This document shows positions 1-5,348 of a stretch of DNA of 6,424 nucleotides, piece after piece. Origin of the DNA: DATBDM01 sp036269915. Its GTDB lineage: Bacteria > Actinomycetota > Thermoleophilia > Solirubrobacterales > Solirubrobacteraceae. Both the position numbers and the translations under genes were made by a program. Each line of letters starts with the position of its first letter. The first letter of the stretch is position 1. The notes under the pieces were generated by a model. It had not been told where the DNA came from. It saw only the letters and a list, made by a program, of their open reading frames with translations, and did no database searches. The stretch is from positions 1-6,424 of the forward strand of contig DATBDM010000281.1 in assembly GCA_036269915.1 (NCBI GenBank), in the 5' to 3' direction.

Positions 1-437
1 GTGATCACCACGTCGACGTCCTGGCTCTCCGCGATCAGCTTCACGCGGTGCTTGATCTCGTCGGTGATGTGCGGGACGACCTGCACGGTGCCGCCCAGGT
101 AGTCGCCGCGGCGCTCCTTGCGGATGACCGAGTTGTAGATCGCTCCGGCGGTCACGTTGGAGCCGCGCGAGGTGTTCGCGTCGGTGAAGCGCTCGTAGTG
201 CCCGAGGTCGAGGTCGGTCTCCGCGCCGTCCTCGGTGACGAACACCTCGCCGTGCTGGAACGGCGACATCGTCCCCGGATCGACGTTGATGTAGGGGTCG
301 AACTTCTGCAGGGCGACCTTCAGGCCGCGTGCCACCAGCAGACGGCCGATCGACGCGGCGGCGATCCCCTTGCCGAGCGAGGAGACCACGCCGCCGGTGA
401 CGAAGATGAACTTGGTGCGGGGGCGTGGCTCGGGCAT
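1..437 (-). CDS. pyrG: CTP synthase, N-terminal part (runs off left edge)
   Basis: CTP synthase makes CTP from UTP, ATP and glutamine, the last step of de novo pyrimidine nucleotide synthesis in the cytoplasm. Only the first 145 codons are present; the usual length is about 540-550 residues, so most of the synthetase domain end and the whole C-terminal glutamine amidotransferase domain lie outside. The visible part holds the family hallmarks: P-loop GGVVSSLGKG at residues 15-24 with Lys23 (equivalent to E. coli Lys18), DPYINVDPGTMSP at 47-59, QHGEVFVTEDGAETDLDLGH at 61-80 with the Mg-binding Asp77 (equivalent to E. coli Asp72), and RKERRGDYLGGTVQVVPHIT near 106-125. The ATG at 437-435 is favoured because the conserved N-terminus starts a few residues later and an AAGGA Shine-Dalgarno sits 5 bases upstream. 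It follows recN by 36 bases on the same strand and is probably cotranscribed with it. In mycobacteria steA and mctB lie between recN and pyrG; here they are absent. Confidence 0.97.
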   Translation of the reverse strand, partial: MPEPRPRTKFIFVTGGVVSSLGKGIAAASIGRLLVARGLKVALQKFDPYINVDPGTMSPFQHGEVFVTEDGAETDLDLGHYERFTDANTSRGSNVTAGAIYNSVIRKERRGDYLGGTVQVVPHITDEIKHRVKLIAESQDVDVVI

Positions 438-441
438 TCGG

Positions 442-447
442 TTCCTT
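442..447 (-). promoter_or_regulatory. Ribosome binding site of pyrG
   Basis: On the minus strand the sequence AAGGAA lies 4 bases before the pyrG ATG, with AAGGA spaced 5 bases from it. It is the clearest purine-rich Shine-Dalgarno among the minus-strand genes here and it fixes the pyrG start. The 36-base gap to recN also contains an 8-base palindrome GTCTAGAC at 453-460. No terminator is visible, which supports read-through from recN. Confidence 0.6.
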
Positions 448-473
448 ATGGAGTCTAGACGCGGGTCAGGCGG

Positions 474-2141
474 TCAGGCGGCCTTGAGCAGTTCCTTTGC
501 GTGCCGCCGGGCCGCGACGTCATCGCGGTCGGCGCCGAGCATGCGGACGAGCTCGCCGACCACGTCGCCGCGGTCGAGCTGCTCGACGGTGGTGCGGGCG
601 GTCTCGCCCGTGGTGTCCTTGACGATCGTGAAGTGGCGGTCGGCGAGCGAGGCGATCTGCGGCAGGTGGGTGATGCAGATCACCTGGCGCCCCTGGGCGA
701 GCTCGCGCAGCTGCTCGCCGACGGCGCGCGCGGTCTGCCCGCCGATCCCGGCGTCGACCTCGTCGAAGACGAGCGTCGCGGGCCCGGCCTCGGCGGCGAC
801 GCCCATCAGCGCGAGCATGACCCGCGAGAGCTCGCCGCCGGAGGCCGTCTCGCGCAGCGGCCCCGCCGGCACGCCGGGGTTCGGCGCGATGTGGAACTCG
901 ATCTCGTCGCCGCCGGTCGGCCCGTAGCCGTCGCGCGGGGTGACGTGTGCGGCGAACGTCGCGCCGTCCATCGCCAGCCCGGCGAGCCGCTCGCCGACGG
1001 CGCCGGCCAGGTGATCCCCCGCGGCGACGCGCGCCTCGCGCAGCGCCTGCGCGCGCTCGGCGAGCTCGGCGTGGACGGCGTCCAGCCGCGCGGTCGCGGC
1101 CTCGATCGCCTCCTCGGCGCCGGTCAGCTCGTCACGGCGCCGGCGGCAGCCGTCGGCGTGCTCGAGCACGGCCTCGATCGTCCCGCCGTGCTTGCGCTTG
1201 AGCCGGTCGAACGCCCCCAGGCGCTCCTCGACCTCGTCGATCGTGCGCCCGCCGAAGGCGCCGTCGGCGACGCCCTCGCCGTAGCGGCGCAGCTCGCCCG
1301 CGAGATCGTCCGCCTCGACGGCGAGCGCGCTCGCGCGGTCGGCCAGCGCGTCCAGTTCGGCGTCGACGCCGCGGACCGTCTCGAGCGCGTTGACCGCGGC
1401 CGCCAGCGCGACGGCCGCGCCGTCGCCCGCGTCGGGGGCCAGGACCTCCAGCCCTCCCGCCGCGGCGGACTGGAGCGCCCCGAGGTGGCGCAGCCGCCCG
1501 CGCTCGGCGAGCAGGGCCGCCTCCTCCTCCGCGTCGGGCGCGGCGCGCTCGATCTCGGCGAGCTCCCACTCGAGCAGGTCGAGCTCGCGCTCGCGTGCAC
1601 CCGCCAGCGCCTGCAGCTGCTCGAGCTCGGCGCGCAGCCCGCGCTCGGCGGCGAACGCGTCCGCGAAGGCGCGCCGGCGCTCGGCCTGCTCGGGGCCGCA
1701 GAACCCGTCCAGGATCTCGAGCTGGGCCGAGGCGAGCATCAGCTTGCGGCTCTCATGCTGGCCGTAGAAGGACAGCAGCGCGGCGCCGACCTCCTGCAGG
1801 TCCGCCGCGGCGGCGCTTCGGCCGCCGAGGTAGGCGCGCGTGCGCCCCTCCGCGCTGACCCGGCGGGCGAGCACGAGGTCCTCCGCGTCCTCGGGCAGGC
1901 GGTCGCCGGCGATCGCGCGGACCGCGTCTGGCAGCTCGAAGACGCCCTCGACGTAGGCCTCTGCCGCCCCTGGCCGCACGATGCCCGCGCGCGCCTTGCC
2001 GCCGAGCAGCAGGTCGAGCGCATGGGCGAGCACCGTCTTGCCCGCCCCTGTCTCGCCCGTGAGGACGTTCAGGCCGGGGCCGAGACGGAGCTCGGCCCGC
2101 TCGATCAGCAGGAGGTTCTCGACGCGCAGCTCGATGAGCAC
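474..2141 (-). CDS. recN: DNA repair protein RecN (SMC-like ATPase)
   Basis: RecN is a cohesin/SMC-like ATPase that acts on the nucleoid at double-strand breaks, holding DNA together during RecA-dependent recombination. The 555-residue product matches the usual RecN length (about 550-590). Walker A GETGAGKT is at residues 29-36, the FYGQHE segment characteristic of RecN at 125-130, an Ala/Glu/Arg-rich coiled-coil region at about 150-380, the ABC signature ASGGELSR at 433-440, Walker B LVFDEVDAGIGG at 457-468, and the switch-histidine segment ITHLPQIA at 490-497. Translation probably starts at GTG (2141-2139), since the product then begins at the conserved strand LIELRVENLLLIE. The upstream bases show no good Shine-Dalgarno. 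It lies about 100 bases downstream of nadK and 36 bases upstream of pyrG. RecN is SOS-controlled in many bacteria, but I found no convincing LexA box in the upstream gap. Confidence 0.98.
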   Translation of the reverse strand: MLIELRVENLLLIERAELRLGPGLNVLTGETGAGKTVLAHALDLLLGGKARAGIVRPGAAEAYVEGVFELPDAVRAIAGDRLPEDAEDLVLARRVSAEGRTRAYLGGRSAAAADLQEVGAALLSFYGQHESRKLMLASAQLEILDGFCGPEQAERRRAFADAFAAERGLRAELEQLQALAGARERELDLLEWELAEIERAAPDAEEEAALLAERGRLRHLGALQSAAAGGLEVLAPDAGDGAAVALAAAVNALETVRGVDAELDALADRASALAVEADDLAGELRRYGEGVADGAFGGRTIDEVEERLGAFDRLKRKHGGTIEAVLEHADGCRRRRDELTGAEEAIEAATARLDAVHAELAERAQALREARVAAGDHLAGAVGERLAGLAMDGATFAAHVTPRDGYGPTGGDEIEFHIAPNPGVPAGPLRETASGGELSRVMLALMGVAAEAGPATLVFDEVDAGIGGQTARAVGEQLRELAQGRQVICITHLPQIASLADRHFTIVKDTTGETARTTVEQLDRGDVVGELVRMLGADRDDVAARRHAKELLKAA

Positions 2142-2186
2142 GCCAAGGGTCTACCAAGCGGCCCCGACGGCATGGCCGCGTTCGCC

Positions 2187-2213
2187 GCTCCGCGCGGAGA
2201 ATCGATGCGGAGC
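2187..2213 (-). repeat. Inverted repeats in the nadK-recN gap
   Basis: The 102-base gap between nadK and recN (2142-2243) contains a perfect 12-base palindrome CTCCGCGCGGAG at 2188-2199. It also contains a 7-base inverted repeat GCTCCGC (2187-2193) and GCGGAGC (2207-2213) separated by 13 bases. One CTCCGC arm can therefore pair with either of two GCGGAG copies, giving two mutually exclusive hairpins. There is no T-run after them, so they do not look like an intrinsic terminator. The short direct repeat CGATGC at 2203-2208 and 2214-2219 lies in the same place. They could be an operator, an RNA structure upstream of recN, or chance in GC-rich DNA. Confidence 0.3.
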
Positions 2214-2243
2214 CGATGCAGTCGCGTCACGAAGCGCGCGAGA

Positions 2244-3092
2244 TCAGCGCGCGAGCCGGCCGAAGCGCTCGCGCAGCCGGTGGTAGAAGCTCGCGCCGGG
2301 CAGCTGGGCCAGCAGCGCGTGGGCGCGCCCGAACTCCACGTGCAGGTCGGTGCCGGGCGGCAGCTCGCACGTGGGGCGGCCGTCGACGGCGACCTCGACC
2401 GGCTCCTCGCGGCTCGCGTTGTGGACCGTGAGCTCGTCGCCCGGCGCGACGACCAGCGCTCGCGCCGTGAGCGAGTGCGGCGCGATGAACGAGACGACGT
2501 AGCCCTCCACGCCCCAGGCCAGCACGGGCCCGCCGTTGGCGAGGTTGTAGCCCGTCGAGCCCTGCGGCGTGGCGACCACGAGCCCGTCGCAGCGCACGCG
2601 CCCGATCTCCTCTCCGGCGAGCGCGTAGGACAGGTCGGCGACCCGCAGCCCCGCCTTGCGATGGACGGAGATGTCGTTGAGCGCCGGCCAGGTCCCCTCG
2701 GGGCGCCCGGCCGAGATCACCGGCAGCGCCAGCGTCTCGAAGTCGCCGCTGAACGCGCGCTCGAAGTCGCCGCCGAGGCCGTCGGGATCGATCGTGGCGA
2801 GGAAGCCGACCTCGCCGAAGTTGACGCCGAACACGGGGACGCTCGTGTCGGTGAAGTGGCGCAGGGCGGTGAGGATCGTGCCGTCGCCGCCGAGCGCGAT
2901 GCAGAGATCGGCGTCGCGCGCGAGCGGGCCGCCGACCACGACGCCCGGCGCCTCCGCCAGCTCGTGCTTCGCCATCTCCTCCTCGGCGAAGACCAGCGTC
3001 ACCCCGGCGCGGCGCCCGGCCGCGAGCAGCTGGCGCAGCGCCTCCGCGGTCACGCCGGCGCGGCGGTGGGTGAGCACGGCGACGCGGGTCAC
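2244..3092 (-). CDS. nadK: NAD kinase (ATP/polyphosphate-NAD kinase)
   Basis: This enzyme phosphorylates NAD at the 2'-hydroxyl of the adenosine ribose to give NADP, the cytoplasmic source of NADP(H). The 282-residue product has the family features in order: an N-terminal strand VTRVAVLTHR, GGDGT at residues 68-72 with the catalytic Asp70, NFGEVGFLA at 91-99, the Asn-acidic motif ALND at 137-140, DGLVVATPQGSTGYNLANGG at 169-188, and a substrate-binding DG at 237-238. The common TPxGSTAY motif reads TPQGSTGY here, with Gly replacing Ala next to the NAD-contacting Tyr. The start is GTG at 3092-3090, overlapping the tlyA stop as GTGA, so translation is probably coupled. The frame stays open further upstream to 3890, but that stretch lies inside tlyA in another frame and has no kinase homology. 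The order tlyA-nadK-recN is the same as in mycobacteria. Confidence 0.96.
   Translation of the reverse strand: MTRVAVLTHRRAGVTAEALRQLLAAGRRAGVTLVFAEEEMAKHELAEAPGVVVGGPLARDADLCIALGGDGTILTALRHFTDTSVPVFGVNFGEVGFLATIDPDGLGGDFERAFSGDFETLALPVISAGRPEGTWPALNDISVHRKAGLRVADLSYALAGEEIGRVRCDGLVVATPQGSTGYNLANGGPVLAWGVEGYVVSFIAPHSLTARALVVAPGDELTVHNASREEPVEVAVDGRPTCELPPGTDLHVEFGRAHALLAQLPGASFYHRLRERFGRLAR
3089..3092 (-). other. GTGA stop/start overlap of tlyA and nadK
   Basis: The four bases read GTGA on the minus strand. GTG (3092-3090) starts nadK and TGA (3091-3089) ends tlyA. Such 4-base overlaps are typical of translationally coupled neighbours in one operon, which implies that ribosomes finishing tlyA can re-initiate on nadK. 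Confidence 0.85.
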
Positions 3093-3880
3093 ACGTCCAC
3101 CTCCGCGAGTGCGCCGCGGACGTCGTCGATCGCGCCGGCGCGGCCGCCCTCGGCGAGCCACGCGAACGTCTCCCGGTTGCCCGCGGGACCCGGGAGCCCC
3201 GACGGAGCGAAGCCGGCGACGCCGGCGCCGAGCCCGCGCGCCGCCTCGGCGACCTCGGCGACCATCTCGCGCCGCAGCTCGCGATCGCGGACCACACCGC
3301 CCTTGCCGAGCCGCTCGCGCCCGACCTCGAACTGCGGCTTGACCATCGCCAGCGCGTCCCACTCGTCCGCGAGCGTGCCCAGCACGGCGGGCAGGATCGT
3401 ACGCAGCGAGATGAAGGAGACGTCGATCACGACCAGGTCGGGGCGGTAGGGGAGCGCAGCGGCCTCCAGAGCGCGTGCGTTCGTGCGCTCGAGGACCGTC
3501 ACCCGTGCATCCTGGCGGATCTTCCAGTCCAGCTCGCCGTAGGCCACGTCGAGCGCCACGACGTGCGCTGCCCCGCGCTGCAGCAGGCAGTCCGTGAAGC
3601 CCCCTGTAGATGCGCCCACGTCGAGCGCGCGGCGGCCCGCCACGTCGATCCCCAGCGCGTCGAGCGCGTTCGCCAGCTTGATGCCGCCGCGCGAGACGTA
3701 CGGCGGCGGGGCGGTGACGTCGAGCTCGACGTCGGCGGCCACGAGCTGACCGGGCTTCTCCGCTCGCGCGCGCCCGGGGCCGACCCGCACGTCGCCGGCG
3801 ATCACGGCGGCGGCCGCCCGCGAGCGGGACGAGAAAAGCCCGCGCTCCGCCAGCAGGCTGTCCAGGCGCACGCGGGACAC
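3089..3880 (-). CDS. tlyA: TlyA family rRNA 2'-O-methyltransferase
   Basis: TlyA proteins use S-adenosylmethionine to methylate the 2'-OH of C1920 in 23S rRNA; type II members also methylate C1409 in 16S rRNA. This modification determines capreomycin/viomycin sensitivity in mycobacteria. The 263-residue product has an N-terminal S4 RNA-binding domain at about 4-60 (RLDSLLAERGLFSSRSRA), the linker YVSRGGIKL at 61-69, and a Rossmann methyltransferase domain with LDVGASTGGFTDCLLQ at 86-101. The RrmJ-like K-D-K-E set is visible as Lys69, Asp154 (in DVSFISL), Lys181 (in KPQFE) and Glu237 (in GNRE), at almost the same numbers as in M. tuberculosis TlyA. The GTG at 3880-3878 is chosen because homology starts at RLD. 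Longer versions would read through the operator-like repeats. No Shine-Dalgarno is visible, so the message may be leaderless. The short N-terminus suggests a type I rather than type II enzyme, but this is uncertain. Confidence 0.95.
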   Translation of the reverse strand: MSRVRLDSLLAERGLFSSRSRAAAAVIAGDVRVGPGRARAEKPGQLVAADVELDVTAPPPYVSRGGIKLANALDALGIDVAGRRALDVGASTGGFTDCLLQRGAAHVVALDVAYGELDWKIRQDARVTVLERTNARALEAAALPYRPDLVVIDVSFISLRTILPAVLGTLADEWDALAMVKPQFEVGRERLGKGGVVRDRELRREMVAEVAEAARGLGAGVAGFAPSGLPGPAGNRETFAWLAEGGRAGAIDDVRGALAEVDV

Positions 3881-3888
3881 GGCGCGAC

Positions 3889-3894
3889 ACGGTA
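3889..3894 (-). promoter_or_regulatory. Possible -10 element for tlyA
   Basis: On the minus strand TACCGT fits the loose actinobacterial -10 pattern TANNNT. It lies 8 bases upstream of the chosen tlyA GTG, so transcription could begin at or very near the start codon. A leaderless message would explain the missing Shine-Dalgarno. No recognisable -35 hexamer is seen at the right distance, so this is a weak call made from position alone. Confidence 0.25.
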
Positions 3895-3897
3895 CTC

Positions 3898-3937
3898 GGT
3901 GACGGCCCTCACAGTGCGTCCGGTGATCGGCCTCACA
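3898..3937. promoter_or_regulatory. Tandem Crp/Fnr-like operators in the divergent spacer
   Basis: Two copies of the palindrome GGTGA-N6-TCACA lie at 3898-3913 and 3922-3937, with centres 24 bases apart. Each matches 9 of the 10 fixed bases of the classical Crp site TGTGA-N6-TCACA. The surrounding 21-base units (3897-3917 and 3921-3941) are identical at 18 positions, and the three differences all fall in the central spacer. This is what selection on the two half-sites would leave. The pair sits in the 90-base gap between the divergent tlyA and membrane-protein genes, ending 17 bases from the tlyA start and 33 bases from the other. That position would let one regulator act on both directions. 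The motif is seen directly; the regulator family and its effect are inferred. Confidence 0.55.
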
Positions 3938-3951
3938 GTGCCCCGGGTGCA

Positions 3952-3974
3952 GGGAGATCACGATGGGTCCATGA
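3952..3974 (+). promoter_or_regulatory. Shine-Dalgarno with three-codon leader reading frame
   Basis: GGGAG at 3952-3956 is the only good Shine-Dalgarno upstream of the membrane-protein gene. It lies 6 bases before an ATG at 3963 but 14 bases before the gene's own ATG at 3971. The nearer ATG opens a minimal frame, Met-Gly-Pro-stop (3963-3974), whose TGA overlaps the gene's start as ATGA. The gene may be translated by re-initiation after this mini-frame, or the ribosome may simply tolerate the long spacing. Confidence 0.3.
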
Positions 3975-4312
3975 GCACCACCCGCCGTCTCTCCCTCCCC
4001 ACCCACGGCGCCATCGAGCTGCTCATCGGCCTCGCCCTCCTCGCCGCCCCCTTCGCAGCCGGGCTCGGGGCGGGCGGCCTCGTCCTAGGGGTCGTGGCCG
4101 GGACGCTCGTCGCCGGCGTCGGCCTGCTCGGGGCCGACACGCTCCCGCTCCGCGCCCATCAGGCGCTCGACCAGACGATCGCCGTCGTCCTGCTCGGCAT
4201 CGCGGTGGCGCTGGCCTTCGCCGGCGAGCCCGCCGGCGCCGCCGTCGTCGGCGCGGCCGCCGTGGCCGAGCTGGTGCTCGTGTCGGGCACCCGCTGGACG
4301 CGCGCCCGCTGA
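3971..4312 (+). CDS. Small four-helix integral membrane protein, function unknown
   Basis: The 113-residue product is almost entirely hydrophobic. A short basic N-terminus (MSTTRR) is followed by four likely membrane helices at about residues 13-32, 35-55, 67-85 and 88-106. A polar loop LRAHQALDQ lies between helices 2 and 3, and the basic tail TRWTRAR follows. The first helix segment (ELLIGLALLAAPFAAGLG) loosely resembles the helix-Pro-Phe pattern of small SPW-repeat-type membrane proteins, but I do not recognise the family firmly and assign no function. The ATG at 3971 is chosen because it precedes the basic N-terminus of a membrane protein; a GTG eight codons upstream is possible. The gene is divergent from tlyA across the operator-like repeats and lies 46 bases upstream of the protease gene on the same strand, so the two may be cotranscribed. 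Codon use resembles that of its neighbours. Confidence 0.7.
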   Translation: MSTTRRLSLPTHGAIELLIGLALLAAPFAAGLGAGGLVLGVVAGTLVAGVGLLGADTLPLRAHQALDQTIAVVLLGIAVALAFAGEPAGAAVVGAAAVAELVLVSGTRWTRAR

Positions 4313-4323
4313 GCGCCGCTGCG

Positions 4324-4329
4324 TAAAGT
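4324..4329 (+). promoter_or_regulatory. Possible -10 element before the metalloprotease gene
   Basis: TAAAGT stands out as an AT-rich hexamer in the 46-base gap before the protease gene. It matches four of six bases of TATAAT and fits TANNNT. It would place transcription start about 20-25 bases before the GTG. No -35 element is recognisable at 16-18 bases upstream, so this is tentative. If real, the protease would have its own promoter besides any read-through from the membrane-protein gene. Confidence 0.25.
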
Positions 4330-4358
4330 CGACGCCCTCCCCCGCCGATGGCACGGGA

Positions 4359-5348
4359 GTGCCTCGACCCGGCCTCGCCCTCCCGCTCGTGCTGACCGCG
4401 CTGCTCGCCCCCGCGCCGGCGAGCGCCCAGACCGTGACCGCGCCGGCCTCGCGCATCGACGCGCTGGCGCCGGCCGAGCAGGTCCCCGCCCACCGCCCGA
4501 TCGCCTTCAGCGTGCGCACCAGCGCTCCCGCCGGCTCGGTGGTCATCCGCATCTCCGGCGCGCCCGACATCACCGGGTCAGGCCTGCTGGACATCACCCG
4601 CGGCCGCGGCGTCGATCTCGCGACCGCCCCCGGCGGCGAGCCAGACGTGCACGTCGCCCAGACCCCGCGTTCCTTCCTGGTCTCGCGCCGCCCGGGTCCG
4701 TACTACTGGCAGGCCTACCTCGTCAGCGCCGCCGCGGACGGCGCGGACGAGCCGATCGGGGACGTCCAGACGGTCACCGTCGAGGGTCCCCGCCCATCGA
4801 CGTCACCCCTCTACCCCCGCTTCGGCCCGCGCGGCCGCGCCGCCTTCTACCTCTCCAGCGCGCACTTCCCGTCGAATGTCGGCGGCCCGCGCTTCCGCTC
4901 GGTCGTCCGCGCGGCGGCGCGCCGCTGGCACCTGCGCAGCCGCACCTGGACCTCCCTCGCGGCCGGGCACCCGGACGGCTACGACGTCGTCGGCTTCGGC
5001 AAGCTGCCCGGCGAGGTGCTCGGGCGCGAGACCGACTACACGATCCGCGGCCGCGTGGTCGAGCAGGACGTGCGCTTCAACGCCCGCGCGCCGTGGAACC
5101 AGGGCCCGCGCTACCCCGACTTCGACGAGACGGACCTCGAGTCGGTCGTCATCCACGAGCTCGGGCACATGGCGGGCATCCGCAGGCACAAGACGCGCTG
5201 CACGAACTCGCCGATGATCGAGGCGCTCGCCCTCGGCGAGTGGTGGCGCGGCCCGCACGACGACTGGTTCTTCGGCTGCGGGGGCGGCGCGTCGGCCGCC
5301 TCGGCCACTGCCTGGCGCTTCGAGACTCGCTCGATCGCGCTCGGTTAG
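4359..5348 (+). CDS. Secreted zinc metalloprotease, metzincin/matrixin-like
   Basis: This 329-residue protein appears to be an exported peptidase. A signal peptide covers residues 1-23: Arg3, a Leu/Ala-rich core, and an Ala-Ser-Ala cleavage site before Gln24. Residues about 25-145 look like a beta-sandwich (Ig or fibronectin-like) domain with alternating hydrophobic strands. The catalytic region follows from about 155. HELGHMAGIRRH at 266-277 fits the metzincin motif HExxHxxGxxH, with zinc ligands His266, His270 and His277 and catalytic Glu267. Met286 in NSPM is a likely Met-turn. The preceding EQDVRFN (235-241) and DLESVVIHELGH (259-270) resemble matrixin-type domains. Cys281 and Cys307 could form a disulfide, consistent with export. 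GTG at 4359 is the only start codon in this frame close to the signal peptide; no clear Shine-Dalgarno is seen. The substrate is unknown. Its stop overlaps the dxs stop, and the gene interrupts an otherwise minus-strand housekeeping cluster. Confidence 0.85.
   Translation: MPRPGLALPLVLTALLAPAPASAQTVTAPASRIDALAPAEQVPAHRPIAFSVRTSAPAGSVVIRISGAPDITGSGLLDITRGRGVDLATAPGGEPDVHVAQTPRSFLVSRRPGPYYWQAYLVSAAADGADEPIGDVQTVTVEGPRPSTSPLYPRFGPRGRAAFYLSSAHFPSNVGGPRFRSVVRAAARRWHLRSRTWTSLAAGHPDGYDVVGFGKLPGEVLGRETDYTIRGRVVEQDVRFNARAPWNQGPRYPDFDETDLESVVIHELGHMAGIRRHKTRCTNSPMIEALALGEWWRGPHDDWFFGCGGGASAASATAWRFETRSIALG
5345..5348. other. Tail-to-tail stop codon overlap of protease and dxs
   Basis: The plus-strand bases TTAG hold two stop codons. 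TAG at 5346-5348 ends the protease on the plus strand, and TAA at 5347-5345 ends dxs on the minus strand. The two convergent genes therefore share their last bases and leave no space for a terminator between them. Any transcription end must fall inside the opposite gene. Confidence 0.9.

Noticed and set aside
2173..2186. LexA-type SOS box upstream of recN
   Set aside because: A CGAAC half-site is present on the minus strand, but the matching GTTCG four bases later is missing (CCATG instead).
501..3449. A 982-codon open frame on the plus strand across recN, nadK and tlyA
   Set aside because: It is antisense to three clearly recognised genes. Its product is a low-complexity Arg/Ala/Gly/Glu-rich sequence without domains, as expected from strong third-position GC bias leaving the opposite strand free of stops.
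2244..3890. NAD kinase as a 548-residue fusion starting at 3890
   Set aside because: The first 266 codons are an Arg-rich shadow of tlyA in another frame. Kinase homology starts at the GTG at 3092, which overlaps the tlyA stop in the usual GTGA arrangement.
3881..4006. TlyA start at 4006, giving 305 residues
   Set aside because: The extra 42 residues lack S4-domain similarity, run through the operator-like repeats and overlap the start of the divergent gene. The GTG at 3880 gives the standard N-terminus.
4085..4597. Minus-strand open frame opposite the membrane-protein and protease genes
   Set aside because: It has no recognisable domain and is antisense to a membrane protein and to a signal peptide that make sense in their own frames.
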